Source: Flavobacteriales bacterium (lineage in GTDB: Bacteria; Bacteroidota; Bacteroidia; Flavobacteriales; Flavobacteriaceae). From it: DNA of 64,000 bases. The translations under genes and the position numbers were made by a program. Below the pieces are notes generated by a model. That model was not told the DNA's origin. It was given only the letters and a program-made list of their open reading frames with translations, and ran no database searches. Positions 8,036-16,725 of this stretch are shown here, piece after piece. How positions within the stretch are numbered: the first letter of the stretch is position 1; the number at the start of each line of letters is the position of its first letter. The DNA is taken from assembly GCA_026993355.1 (NCBI GenBank), contig JALWTX010000001.1, positions 32,856 to 96,855 of the forward strand, read 5' to 3'.

Positions 8036-9252
8036 TGTTATATTATTTTTTTCAACATATATGGCCTGATTTTCCGGGTGCCGGTTTGTTTAATTATCTC
8101 TCTTTTAGAGCTGGCATGTCCTTTATTACCGCACTCTTGTTTTCGTTATTGGTGGGAAAAAGAATCATCAAAATTTTACGAAATATGCAAATTGGCGAAA
8201 CGGTACGCGATTTAGGTTTGGAAGGTCAAAAATCTAAAGAAGGAACACCGACAATGGGCGGTATAATTATTATTTTGGCCACCCTAATTCCTGTTTTATT
8301 ATTTAATGACCTGAGCAATATCTATGTGCAACTCTTATTGATCACTCTTTTGTGGATGGGCCTTATAGGTTTTACCGATGATTATATCAAAGTCATCAAA
8401 AAAAATAAAGAAGGTTTGGCCGGCAAATTTAAAATATTGGGACAAATTATCTTGGGAATAGTTGTGGGTACAGTGATGCTTGTCAACCAAAACGTAACTA
8501 TCCGGACTGAAGATTTTTCGGCTCAAACCAAAGTTCATAAAAAATTGGGTGAAAATTTTAAACCGGCAGAAAAATCCTTAAAAACTACTATTCCATTGAT
8601 TAAAAATAATGAATTCAATTATCAATCAATTTTGAATGCTGTTAATCATAATTGGGTAAAATATACCGGTATTTTATTTATTCTGATCGTTATTTTCATC
8701 ATAACTGCTGTGTCAAATGCCGCAAATTTAACCGATGGCATCGATGGTTTAGCAGCCGGAACCTCGGCGATCATCATTTTAGCATTAGCTTTGCTTGCCT
8801 GGATTTCAGGAAACATACTTATTGCCGATTATTTGAATATTATGTACATCCCAAACATCGGCGAAGTCTCGGTATTTATTAGTGCATTTGCCGGCGCACT
8901 CATTGGTTTTTTATGGTTTAATGCATATCCGGCACAAGTTTTTATGGGTGATACCGGCAGCTTAACCATTGGAGCCATCATTGCAGTAGTCGCCTTATTT
9001 ATCCGTAAAGAATTACTATTGCCTTTATTAGCTGGTATTTTTGTTATAGAAAATGCCTCTGTCATTATGCAACGGTTTTGGTTTAAATATACCAAAAAGA
9101 AATATGGAACCGGGAGAAGAGTTTTCTTAATGGCCCCCATTCATCATCACTTTCAAAAAAAAGGTTGGCATGAAAATAAAATTGTCGTACGCTTTTGGAT
9201 TATGGGAATCATTTTAGCGGCAATCAGTATTATAAGTTTGAAAACAAGATAA
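8035..9252 (+). CDS. mraY: Phospho-N-acetylmuramoyl-pentapeptide transferase MraY
   Basis: 405 residues with about ten membrane helices. MraY transfers phospho-MurNAc-pentapeptide to undecaprenyl phosphate to make lipid I. Signatures are [13 protein letters not shown] near residue 71, TDDYIK near 119, the catalytic [12 protein letters not shown] near 235, [15 protein letters not shown] near 300 and HHHFQKKGW near 367. A hydrophilic insertion of about 60 residues after the fourth helix (roughly 155-210) is common in Bacteroidota MraY. It is coupled to murE by TAATG. Confidence 0.97.
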   Translation: MLYYFFQHIWPDFPGAGLFNYLSFRAGMSFITALLFSLLVGKRIIKILRNMQIGETVRDLGLEGQKSKEGTPTMGGIIIILATLIPVLLFNDLSNIYVQLLLITLLWMGLIGFTDDYIKVIKKNKEGLAGKFKILGQIILGIVVGTVMLVNQNVTIRTEDFSAQTKVHKKLGENFKPAEKSLKTTIPLIKNNEFNYQSILNAVNHNWVKYTGILFILIVIFIITAVSNAANLTDGIDGLAAGTSAIIILALALLAWISGNILIADYLNIMYIPNIGEVSVFISAFAGALIGFLWFNAYPAQVFMGDTGSLTIGAIIAVVALFIRKELLLPLLAGIFVIENASVIMQRFWFKYTKKKYGTGRRVFLMAPIHHHFQKKGWHENKIVVRFWIMGIILAAISIISLKTR

Positions 9253-9269
9253 CACAAAAAAACAACGAG

Positions 9270-9791
9270 ATGCATACACAAACCGAACATAAAAATTTAG
9301 CTGCAATGACAGCCAAATTATTACAAAAAAGAAAACAGGCGTTTAAAAAACCCTTTCAGTCTTTCACCAATGTGGCACACAGGCTTGAGTCAGTTTACAC
9401 TAAAAACGGGATTGTTTTCATCAACGATTCTAAAGCCGAAAACATTAATGCCACTTATTTTGCCTTAGAAACCATACAAAAACCGGTTGTTTGGATTGCA
9501 GGTGGTGAAGATGCCGGTGCAGACTATTGGGAATTAATGGCTTTGGTCCGTCAGAAAGTAAAAGCCATTATTATGATTGGTCAAGACAATGAACGATTAT
9601 TTCATATTTTTTCTCCGGTAATAGCTCAAATATTTGAGGCCGAAAATATGGAAGAGGCGGTCAAACTTGCTTATAAAAACAGCCAGCCCGGGACACAAGT
9701 TTTGATGTCACCGGCTAGTAAACCGGACGAGCGTTTTATAGACTATATGGAACGCGGAGAACAATTTAGAGAAGCGGTTAATAATTTATAA
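9270..9791 (+). CDS. murD: MurD remnant: C-terminal (glutamate-binding) domain only, with altered active-site residues
   Basis: 173 residues from the ATG at 9270, against about 440 for normal MurD. It begins at the end of the central domain (HKNLAAMTAKLLQ matches the HN...AA..AAKLL segment) and runs through NVAHRLESV, FINDSKAEN and VVWIAGGEDAGADY to MERGEQF. The UDP-binding and ATP-binding domains are absent, and only 17 bases separate it from mraY. Within the retained domain, DSKAT is DSKAE (E57), the GGxDKG lysine is Ala82, and SPACASFD reads SPASKPDE. From family knowledge these positions bind D-glutamate. The frame is intact. It could be a repurposed domain or a decaying gene; ligase activity is unlikely. 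The open frame extends back to 9195 inside mraY. Confidence 0.85.
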   Translation: MHTQTEHKNLAAMTAKLLQKRKQAFKKPFQSFTNVAHRLESVYTKNGIVFINDSKAENINATYFALETIQKPVVWIAGGEDAGADYWELMALVRQKVKAIIMIGQDNERLFHIFSPVIAQIFEAENMEEAVKLAYKNSQPGTQVLMSPASKPDERFIDYMERGEQFREAVNNL

Positions 9792-9796
9792 TTAAA

Positions 9797-10984
9797 ATGA
9801 ATAGATTTATCAAAGATTTAGGCGGTGATCGTCAGTTATGGGTCTACACCATTCTACTGATGCTTTTTTCCTTTTGGATTGTCTATAGTGCCAGTAGCAA
9901 TTTGGCAAATGTATATGGCAAAACATCTCCCTTTTTCTTTGGGATAAAACATTTTATACATGTCTCAATCGGTTTTCTAATCATTTATTTTACCCATAAA
10001 ATCACCCCCAAATATTTTTCGCATGTATCACGAATTGCGATGCCGGTCATAGTTTTGGTATTATTTTTCACCATTACACGCGGCTTAACTATGGGCGGAG
10101 CTAATGCCAGCCGTTGGATACACTTACCCGGCTTAGGCAGTGTACAACCTTCGACTGTGGCATTTGTCTTATTAATGATGTTTACAGCCCGCTTTTTTGG
10201 TAAAACTAATTTTGCTAAAATGAGTTTTGCCGAGAGTTTCAAAAATTATTGGATATGGGTTTTTGCTGTTGTTGGTTTAATATTACCGGCTAACCTGTCA
10301 ACGGCTGCCTTGATTTTTACCATGGTAATTATTATCAGTATCATAGCCGGCTATCCGTATAAAGAATTGTTAAAAGTATTTGGGATTGGGCTGTTAGGCA
10401 TAATTATGATGATTTTGGTTTTGAAAGCTTTTCCCGGACGATTCTCAAACCGTTTAGATACGTGGCAAAGTAGAATTGAAAGTTATTTTACATCAGATAA
10501 AGGAAAAGCAACCGGGATAAATGACAAAAATTATCAACAAGTACAAGCCAAAATAGCTATTGCTAAAGGAGGTTTATTGGGGTTCAGACCCGGTAAAAGT
10601 GTTCAAAAGAACTTTCTACCACAATCAGTTTCAGACTTTATTTATGCTATCATAATCGAAGAATACAGCCTAACGGGCGGACTAATTATTCTGTTCGTAT
10701 ATCTTTTATTAGGCTTACGGATGTTTTTTATTGCCAAAAGAACCCCCGATCGGTATTATAAGTTATTGGTATTGGCCGTTGGGCTACCCATTATAGTCCA
10801 AGCACTGGCCAATATGGCTGTAGCTGTAGGCATATTTCCGGTTACAGGTCAGCCTCTTCCATTGCTCAGCTCCGGTGGAACGGCTATTTGGATGAGTAGT
10901 TTTGCGATAGGTATTATTTTAAGTATTAGTCGATATACAGAGGTCAAAGAAAAGAAAGATTTAGATAATTTTATAAATGATTAA
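9797..10984 (+). CDS. ftsW: Septal peptidoglycan glycosyltransferase FtsW
   Basis: 395 residues, a SEDS-family polytopic membrane protein with about ten helices. It polymerises lipid II into glycan strands at the septum together with FtsI. Recognisable stretches are LWVYTILLMLFSFWIVYSAS at the start, the GGANASRWIHLPGLGSVQPS loop, QAKIAIAKGGLLG, DFIYAIIIEEYSLTGG and the C-terminal PVTGQPLPLLSSGGTA. The gene starts 5 bases after the murD remnant and its stop shares a base with the murG ATG. Confidence 0.95.
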   Translation: MNRFIKDLGGDRQLWVYTILLMLFSFWIVYSASSNLANVYGKTSPFFFGIKHFIHVSIGFLIIYFTHKITPKYFSHVSRIAMPVIVLVLFFTITRGLTMGGANASRWIHLPGLGSVQPSTVAFVLLMMFTARFFGKTNFAKMSFAESFKNYWIWVFAVVGLILPANLSTAALIFTMVIIISIIAGYPYKELLKVFGIGLLGIIMMILVLKAFPGRFSNRLDTWQSRIESYFTSDKGKATGINDKNYQQVQAKIAIAKGGLLGFRPGKSVQKNFLPQSVSDFIYAIIIEEYSLTGGLIILFVYLLLGLRMFFIAKRTPDRYYKLLVLAVGLPIIVQALANMAVAVGIFPVTGQPLPLLSSGGTAIWMSSFAIGIILSISRYTEVKEKKDLDNFIND

Positions 10985-12087
10985 TGAGGAACGAAAAACA
11001 ACATATTAAGGTAATCATTAGCGGCGGCGGAACCGGTGGGCATATTTTTCCTGCTCTGGCTATAGCTGATGAAATAAAAAAGCGTAAGCCTCAAGCGGAA
11101 ATCTTGTTTATTGGGGCCAAAGATCGTATGGAAATGGAAAAAGTGCCGGCGCACGGCTATCCTATAAAAGGTTTATGGATATCAGGTATAAACAGACAGC
11201 ATAAATGGCGCAACTGGCAATTTCCGCTCCAAATTTTGAGTAGCCTGATAAAAGCCAAAAAAATTGTTAAAAATTTTAAACCCGATGTGGTTATCGGAAC
11301 CGGCGGCTTTGCCAGTGGCCCCATATTATATGCGGCACAGCAAAAAAACATTCCGACTTTTATACAAGAACAAAATTCATATCCGGGTATTACCAACAAA
11401 ATTTTGAGCAAAAAAGCACAAAAAATATTTACGGCTTATGATCATCTTGAGCGTTTTTTTGCATCCGATAAAATAATAAAAACCGGCAATCCTGTTAGAG
11501 AAGATTTGCATAAGCCACTCAACGATGCCAAGAAATCGCGGCAATTTTTTGGGTTAAAACCCGATAAAAAAACAATTTTAGTTTTAGGTGGTAGTTTAGG
11601 TGCCCGACCGATAAACGAAGCTATAAAAGAAAAACTACCCTCTCTTTTAGCTAATGGCTATCAATTAATATGGCAAACCGGACCTAAAGATTTTGATAGA
11701 TATAAAGATCTGGGAAATGAACAAGTAAAAGTCGTCCCTTTCATTAAAAACATGCACGAGGCCTATGCTGCTGCCGACATGATTATCTCACGTGCCGGAG
11801 CCGGAACTATTTCAGAATTGGCCATGGTAGGCAAACCGGTAGTGCTGGTGCCTTCGCCATATGTAGCAGAAGACCACCAAACCAAAAATGCACAAGCATT
11901 GGTTGAAAATAAAGCCGCCATCCTTGTACCCGAAAAAAAATTAAAGGAAAAACTTTGCCCGGCTGTCAAAGAAATTTTTGGACAACCCGGAAAAGCAAAT
12001 GAATTAAGTCAAAATCTAAAAAAAATGGCACAACCAAAGGCAACCCAAAAAATAGTAGACGAAATTTTTAAAACAATAAACTTGTAA
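10984..12087 (+). CDS. murG: UDP-GlcNAc:lipid I N-acetylglucosaminyltransferase MurG
   Basis: 367 residues. This GT28-family enzyme adds GlcNAc to lipid I, giving lipid II, on the inner face of the membrane. The lipid-binding glycine loop SGGGTGGHIFPALAIADE is at about 13-30. GTGGFASGPILYAA, QEQNSYPGITNK, LVLGGSLGARPIN and the donor-site ISRAGAGTISELAMVGKP with PYVAEDHQTKNA complete the family pattern. It is joined to ftsW by TAATG. ftsQ starts directly at the next base after its stop, where murC normally lies in related genomes. Confidence 0.96.
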   Translation: MRNEKQHIKVIISGGGTGGHIFPALAIADEIKKRKPQAEILFIGAKDRMEMEKVPAHGYPIKGLWISGINRQHKWRNWQFPLQILSSLIKAKKIVKNFKPDVVIGTGGFASGPILYAAQQKNIPTFIQEQNSYPGITNKILSKKAQKIFTAYDHLERFFASDKIIKTGNPVREDLHKPLNDAKKSRQFFGLKPDKKTILVLGGSLGARPINEAIKEKLPSLLANGYQLIWQTGPKDFDRYKDLGNEQVKVVPFIKNMHEAYAAADMIISRAGAGTISELAMVGKPVVLVPSPYVAEDHQTKNAQALVENKAAILVPEKKLKEKLCPAVKEIFGQPGKANELSQNLKKMAQPKATQKIVDEIFKTINL

Positions 12088-12786
12088 ATGAAAAAAAAGT
12101 TTTACATAATCGGCCTGTTATTTTTTCTTATTCTGACTATCGGTTTGGGCAGTATATTTGATCGACTTATAGAAGATGAACCGGTCAGAATTAAAAATGT
12201 CTATGTCTTTCCGTTAGACAAAACTTTTATTTTACCTAAAGAAGTAGCCAAACTGATCCCTATTAAAGGAAAAACTTACAAAAATATCGATATAAACGAA
12301 ATAGAGAAAAAATTAGAAAAAAACAATTTTATCCAAAATGCCGAAGTGTATAAAGATTTAAACGGTCGATTAACAGCCAAAATAAAACAATATCAACCCA
12401 TTGCCAGGGTGGTAAATAACAGCAACTCATACTACTTAGATAAAAAGGTCGATAAAAAACCGCTTTCAACCCATTTTACTGAAAATGTTGTCTTGGTTTT
12501 TGGCAAAATCCAAGACAAAGAAAAAAATAACCTTGTTGAACTTATTAAAACTATTAACCACGATAAAATATTAAAAAACATTGTGACTGAAATACACATC
12601 AAAAATAATCTTATAGAAGTAAAAACCGATTTGTTAGCTGCCGATATGCTAATTGACCTAAATACTGACTTAAAAAAGCAATTAATTAAATTGAAAGCTA
12701 TTTATGCTTATTTAACCAAAAAACATCAAACACAAAAATATCACCATATCGATTTAAGATATGCCCGACAAGCCGTTTGTAAATAA
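12088..12786 (+). CDS. ftsQ: Cell division protein FtsQ
   Basis: 232 residues with a short N-terminal tail, one membrane helix at about 4-21, and a periplasmic POTRA-like region (residues 35-105, including the segment KNNFIQNAEVYKDLNG). FtsQ recruits FtsL/FtsB and regulates FtsWI. Similarity is low, as usual in this phylum, and the call is anchored by position immediately before ftsA and by topology. There is no gap to murG, so it appears translationally coupled to it. Confidence 0.88.
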   Translation: MKKKFYIIGLLFFLILTIGLGSIFDRLIEDEPVRIKNVYVFPLDKTFILPKEVAKLIPIKGKTYKNIDINEIEKKLEKNNFIQNAEVYKDLNGRLTAKIKQYQPIARVVNNSNSYYLDKKVDKKPLSTHFTENVVLVFGKIQDKEKNNLVELIKTINHDKILKNIVTEIHIKNNLIEVKTDLLAADMLIDLNTDLKKQLIKLKAIYAYLTKKHQTQKYHHIDLRYARQAVCK

Positions 12787-12806
12787 AAAACCTAAAATTC
12801 CAAAAT

Positions 12807-14234
12807 ATGAAACGCATGAACACTGACAGCATACCAGATTACTTTAAACAGGAAGAAGCCCCCTCCCCTTTTAGAAAACAAGACGAACGTTTTGAAGTCG
12901 TTGGCTTGGATATTGGCACCACCAAAGTTGTAGCCATAATCGGCCGGAAAAATCAATATGGCAAAATTGAAATATTAGGCTATGGCAAAGCTAGCAATAA
13001 AGGCGTGAAAAATGGCGTGGTCGTTAATTTAACCGAAACCGTAAAAGCCATCAATGAAGCGGTCAGAAAAGCCGAATACAATGCCAAAATACAGATCAAA
13101 AAAGTTATAGTAGGTATTGCAGGGCAACACATTCGCAGCATACAAACCAGCGAATATATAATGCGCGAAAAACCGGATGAAATTATAAGCCATGAAGAAG
13201 TTGACAAATTGATCAATCAAGTAAAACGTATTCATGTCGAACCGGGCGAAAAAATTATACATGCTTTACCCCAAGAGTTTAAAGTTGATGATGAAGGGAA
13301 CATCCCCGATATTCCCATAGGGATGGCCGGCACCCGGTTAGAAGCCAATTTTCATGTGGTGGTCGGTAAAATTGCTGCCATCCAAAATCTGGTTCGTTGT
13401 GTAGAAATGGCTAATCTTGAGGTAGCTGACATTACCTTAGAACCTTTGGCATCGGCAGAAGCGGTTTTGGTAGATGAAGAGCGTGAAGGCGGAACCGTTT
13501 TGATAGATATTGGTGGCGGTACAACAGATATTGCTATTTTTAAAAATAATATTATACGACACACAGCCATCATCCCGTACGGGGGAAATATTATCACCAA
13601 AGATATTGCCAATGGGATTTATGTCTTAGAACGTAATGCCGAAAGAATAAAAGTTAAATTCGGGTCGGCATGGCCGGCTGAAGCCAGCGACATGGATGTC
13701 GTTTCTATTCATGGCTTACCCGGCAGACCACCGGTCGAAATCAGTTTTAAAAGTATTGCACGTATTATTAAAGCACGTGTCGAAGAAATCATTTTAATGG
13801 TCGATGCCGAAATAAGACAGTATCAAGAAATGAATAATGATCCGGTTTTACTTGGCGGGATTGTACTGACCGGCGGCGGTTCTGAGTTAAAACATCTACC
13901 ACAACTGGTTAATTTAATAACCGGACATTATACGCGGCTTGGCCTCCCCGGACAACATTTGGCAGGTGGCACCGAGCGTGACCTGATCAGTCCAAAGTAT
14001 GCCACCGCAATCGGTTTGCTAATAAAAGGCTTAGCAAACAAAAAAAATTATGAATATTATGAATATGAAGATGAAAACAATGCGACACAAAAAAATATTG
14101 ATAAAGAAGAGGACATGGCATCCGTTTCTACTGACCCTGACAACAAAACGGACCAATCTACCAATCAAAAGATAAAAAAACAGCGCTTTTCAATATTCAA
14201 TACTATAATGAAATTTATTGACAAGTTAGAATAA
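12807..14234 (+). CDS. ftsA: Cell division protein FtsA (actin-like FtsZ membrane anchor)
   Basis: 475 residues. Actin-fold phosphate loops are GLDIGTTKVVAII (about 33-45) and VLIDIGGGTTDIAIF (about 231-245). The 1C domain lies between them, with IVGIAGQHIRSI, and GGIVLTGGGSELKHLPQL follows. After a charged linker the C-terminus is an amphipathic helix (RFSIFNTIMKFIDKL) that should insert in the membrane. FtsA tethers FtsZ filaments and signals to the periplasmic divisome. A second Met at codon 4 could also be the start. It is 13 bases upstream of ftsZ. Confidence 0.96.
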   Translation: MKRMNTDSIPDYFKQEEAPSPFRKQDERFEVVGLDIGTTKVVAIIGRKNQYGKIEILGYGKASNKGVKNGVVVNLTETVKAINEAVRKAEYNAKIQIKKVIVGIAGQHIRSIQTSEYIMREKPDEIISHEEVDKLINQVKRIHVEPGEKIIHALPQEFKVDDEGNIPDIPIGMAGTRLEANFHVVVGKIAAIQNLVRCVEMANLEVADITLEPLASAEAVLVDEEREGGTVLIDIGGGTTDIAIFKNNIIRHTAIIPYGGNIITKDIANGIYVLERNAERIKVKFGSAWPAEASDMDVVSIHGLPGRPPVEISFKSIARIIKARVEEIILMVDAEIRQYQEMNNDPVLLGGIVLTGGGSELKHLPQLVNLITGHYTRLGLPGQHLAGGTERDLISPKYATAIGLLIKGLANKKNYEYYEYEDENNATQKNIDKEEDMASVSTDPDNKTDQSTNQKIKKQRFSIFNTIMKFIDKLE

Positions 14235-14247
14235 GAAATTAAGGCAA

Positions 14248-15858
14248 ATGGAAAATATAAACAAGTTTAATCTAAATTTAGAATTTGATTTGGCCAAAAA
14301 CAAATCGAATGTGATAAAAGTCATCGGTGTTGGCGGTGGCGGCGGTAATGCCGTCAATTATATGTATCAAAAAGGTATAAAAGACGTCGATTTTGTGGTG
14401 GTAAATACTGATTCGCAAGACTTGGCCAAAAGTCCTGTACCCCTCAAAATACAGATAGGAAAATCGTTGACTGAAGGTTTAGGGGCCGGCGCTAATCCCG
14501 AAATTGGCGAAAAAGCAGCCATGGAAGACCTCAATGCCATTAAAAGTGTTTTAGCGTCCAACACTAAAATGATTTTTATTACAGCCGGCATGGGTGGCGG
14601 AACGGGTACCGGTGCTGCTCCTATTATTGCCAAATTGGCTAAAGAAATGGGTATATTAACGGTAGGGATCGTTACCAGTCCCTTCAGTTACGAAGGACGC
14701 AAACGAAATTTATATGCCCAAAAAGGAATAGAAAATTTAAGAGAATATGTGGACTCGCTTATTATTATCAACAATAATAAACTGCGAGAAATTTATGGCA
14801 ACCTGACCTATAAACAAGCCTTTGCCAAATCGGATGAAGTCTTAGCCTCAGCCGCTACCAGCATAGCCGAAGTCATCACGCGCAACTATACCGTGAATGT
14901 AGATTTCAAGGATGTCAATACCGTCCTCGAAAATAGCGGAACGGCCATTATGGGATCAGCCAAAGCCAGTGGCGAAAACAGGTCAAAAAAGGTGATTATG
15001 GACGCACTTGATTCGCCCCTTTTAAATGACAATAAAATTACCGGTGCAAAAAATGTCTTATTGTTGATTTTGTCAGGCACCGGTGAAAATGAAATTACAA
15101 TTGACGAAATAAGTGAAATAAATGAATATATTCAAGAAGAAGCCGGAAACAGTGCAGATGTTATAATGGGTGTTGGTGAAGATGATAGCTTAGGTGAAGC
15201 GATATCAGTAACTATAATTGCAACCGGTTTTAATAAGAATCAACAAGATATGATTGCCAATGCCGAACCTGATAAAATTGTCCACGTATTAAAAGATGAA
15301 AAAAGCAGCGAAATTCCATCTCTTAATAATAAACCAAAAGAGGTAACGACTAAAGAGCCACAAAAATATACCGGCACTGAAAATCACCCCGAAATCATTA
15401 TCGAAAAAGACGATTTTGGCAATGATCAATTTGCCATAGATTTTAAGGTCAATAGTGAAAGTGAAACAGATGAAGAAATTCGATTAATTAGAAAAAAACC
15501 GACTGAACCAAGAAATAAACCAAAAGTTATAGAAGAAAAGCGGGTAGAACAGCCACTTTTGTTTAACCTGGAACCGGTTCAAACGTCTTCAGATTACGAG
15601 GATATTGACGACTTAACAGAACTGCCGATAGAACTTGCCTTGAAATTGCGTCAGAAAAGGAAAAATTATATGAAAAATTATGAAACAAAATTGGATGTGA
15701 ATCTGGACAATAAAGATATGCCGGCCTTTAAGAAAAAAGGCATAAATGTAGATTTATCGCCAAAATCCTCAAGCGAAATTCATAAAATAGAAATGGATAA
15801 TGATGGAAATTTTAAACTTCGCGACACCAATTCTTTTTTAGATGATAATGTAGACTAA
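14248..15858 (+). CDS. ftsZ: Cell division GTPase FtsZ
   Basis: 536 residues. The tubulin-type GTPase core spans about 15-330, with VIGVGGGGGNAVNYM, the signature GGGTGTGAAP (116-125) and SPFSYEGRKR. A long, charged, disordered linker of about 160 residues follows. Next is a conserved peptide, MPAFKKKGINVDL (491-503), that should bind FtsA, and the typical flavobacterial end NSFLDDNVD. FtsZ forms the cytokinetic ring. Confidence 0.97.
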   Translation: MENINKFNLNLEFDLAKNKSNVIKVIGVGGGGGNAVNYMYQKGIKDVDFVVVNTDSQDLAKSPVPLKIQIGKSLTEGLGAGANPEIGEKAAMEDLNAIKSVLASNTKMIFITAGMGGGTGTGAAPIIAKLAKEMGILTVGIVTSPFSYEGRKRNLYAQKGIENLREYVDSLIIINNNKLREIYGNLTYKQAFAKSDEVLASAATSIAEVITRNYTVNVDFKDVNTVLENSGTAIMGSAKASGENRSKKVIMDALDSPLLNDNKITGAKNVLLLILSGTGENEITIDEISEINEYIQEEAGNSADVIMGVGEDDSLGEAISVTIIATGFNKNQQDMIANAEPDKIVHVLKDEKSSEIPSLNNKPKEVTTKEPQKYTGTENHPEIIIEKDDFGNDQFAIDFKVNSESETDEEIRLIRKKPTEPRNKPKVIEEKRVEQPLLFNLEPVQTSSDYEDIDDLTELPIELALKLRQKRKNYMKNYETKLDVNLDNKDMPAFKKKGINVDLSPKSSSEIHKIEMDNDGNFKLRDTNSFLDDNVD

Positions 15859-15875
15859 ACCTTAAAAAAATTAAA

Positions 15876-16322
15876 ATGAGCTTAGAAAACGAAGTTATGG
15901 CTAAACTTAAAGAAGCCATGAAAGCCAAAGATCAGACAGCCTTAGCGGCATTACGTGCCATAAAATCGGCTTTGTTGATAGAAAAAACAAAATCTGCCGC
16001 CCAAAATTTGACCCCTGCTGATGAGATGCGAATATTGCAAAAACTAGTCAAACAACGCAAAGAAAGTGCTGAAATATATAAAAGCCAAAACCGTGATGAT
16101 TTGGCTGAAACAGAAATTGCACAAGCCAAAGTAATCGAACAATTTTTGCCTGCACAATTATCCATGGAGGAAATTGGACAAATTGTAAATGAAATAATAG
16201 CACAAACCGGCGCGCAAACCATGAAAGATATGGGTAAAGTAATGGCCATTGCCACTAAAAAATTAGCCGGCAGAGCCGATAGTAAGACGATTTCACAATT
16301 GGTTAAAGAAAAATTATCATAA
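15876..16322 (+). CDS. GatB/YqeY domain protein
   Basis: 148 residues, all helical. It matches the YqeY family through MSLENEVMAKLKEAMKAKD, LAALRAIKSALLIEKTK, LQKLVKQRKESAEIY, EQFLPAQLS and MGKVMAIATKKLAGRADSK. The domain is homologous to the C-terminal tail of GatB, which binds tRNA in the amidotransferase, but the role of the free-standing protein is not settled. In Bacteroidota it commonly follows ftsZ, as here, 17 bases downstream. It is the last gene of the operon before a hairpin. Confidence 0.93.
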   Translation: MSLENEVMAKLKEAMKAKDQTALAALRAIKSALLIEKTKSAAQNLTPADEMRILQKLVKQRKESAEIYKSQNRDDLAETEIAQAKVIEQFLPAQLSMEEIGQIVNEIIAQTGAQTMKDMGKVMAIATKKLAGRADSKTISQLVKEKLS

Positions 16323-16326
16323 AAAA

Positions 16327-16358
16327 CTTGTTTCTCTGCACAAGAAACAATATTTTTG
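16327..16358 (+). promoter_or_regulatory. tRNA-Arg promoter
   Basis: CTTG (16327-16330), 20 bases of spacer, then TATTTTTG (16351-16358), an exact TAnnTTTG. Transcription should begin about 6 bases before the tRNA. The -33 element and spacer are made of the hairpin that follows yqeY. Confidence 0.6.
16328..16357 (+). terminator. Hairpin terminator closing the dcw operon
   Basis: TTGTTTCT / AGAAACAA forms a perfect 8-base stem with a 7-base loop followed by TATTTTTG. It lies 6 bases after the yqeY stop. The stem is A/T-rich, so termination may be partial and the tRNA-Arg could receive read-through transcription. Confidence 0.6.
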
Positions 16359-16370
16359 CAGCATTAAAAA

Positions 16371-16444
16371 GCCCGCGTGGCGCAACTGAATAGCGCATCG
16401 GATTTCGGCTCCGAGGGTTGGGGGTTTGAATCCCTCCGCGGGTA
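16371..16444 (+). tRNA. tRNA-Arg (TCG anticodon)
   Basis: The acceptor GCCCGCG pairs with CGCGGGT (first pair G-U), with discriminator A. The D arm is GCGC/GCGC, the anticodon loop TTTCGGC gives TCG (reads CGN codons), and the T arm is GGGGG-TTTGAAT-CCCTC. No CCA is encoded. It is followed by a strong terminator. Confidence 0.95.
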
Positions 16445-16456
16445 CTTTTAATTTTT

Positions 16457-16498
16457 AAGCAGCGATAGATCATAAAGTACCTATCGCTGCTTTTTTAT
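16457..16498 (+). terminator. Terminator after tRNA-Arg
   Basis: GCAGCGATAG / CTATCGCTGC is a 10-base perfect stem with an 11-base loop, extended by A/T pairs and followed by TTTTTTATT. The remaining stretch to the SusC gene (about 225 bases) is AT-rich. It contains a near-consensus TATCTTTA (16687-16694) without a good -33 element. Confidence 0.9.
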
Positions 16499-16725
16499 TA
16501 AAATTTCTTTATTGAATAAATTCATAATTAAAAATTATTTTGTTCCTAAATTATGAATACATAAGGTAAAACTACTTTTTCAACCAATTATTCAACAAAA
16601 TACCCTTATTAATTATTTTATTTCAATTTATTGTCAAATTGAAATGAATATTGACACATTTCATCAAATTATTTACATAAAATTAATATCTTTAAGAAAT
16701 AAAATTTTTAACCAAAACTTTAATT

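Noticed and set aside
9195..9269. Longer start for the MurD remnant inside mraY
   Set aside because: The extra 25 residues are the mraY 3' end read in another frame and do not resemble MurD. The ATG at 9270 fits the domain boundary.
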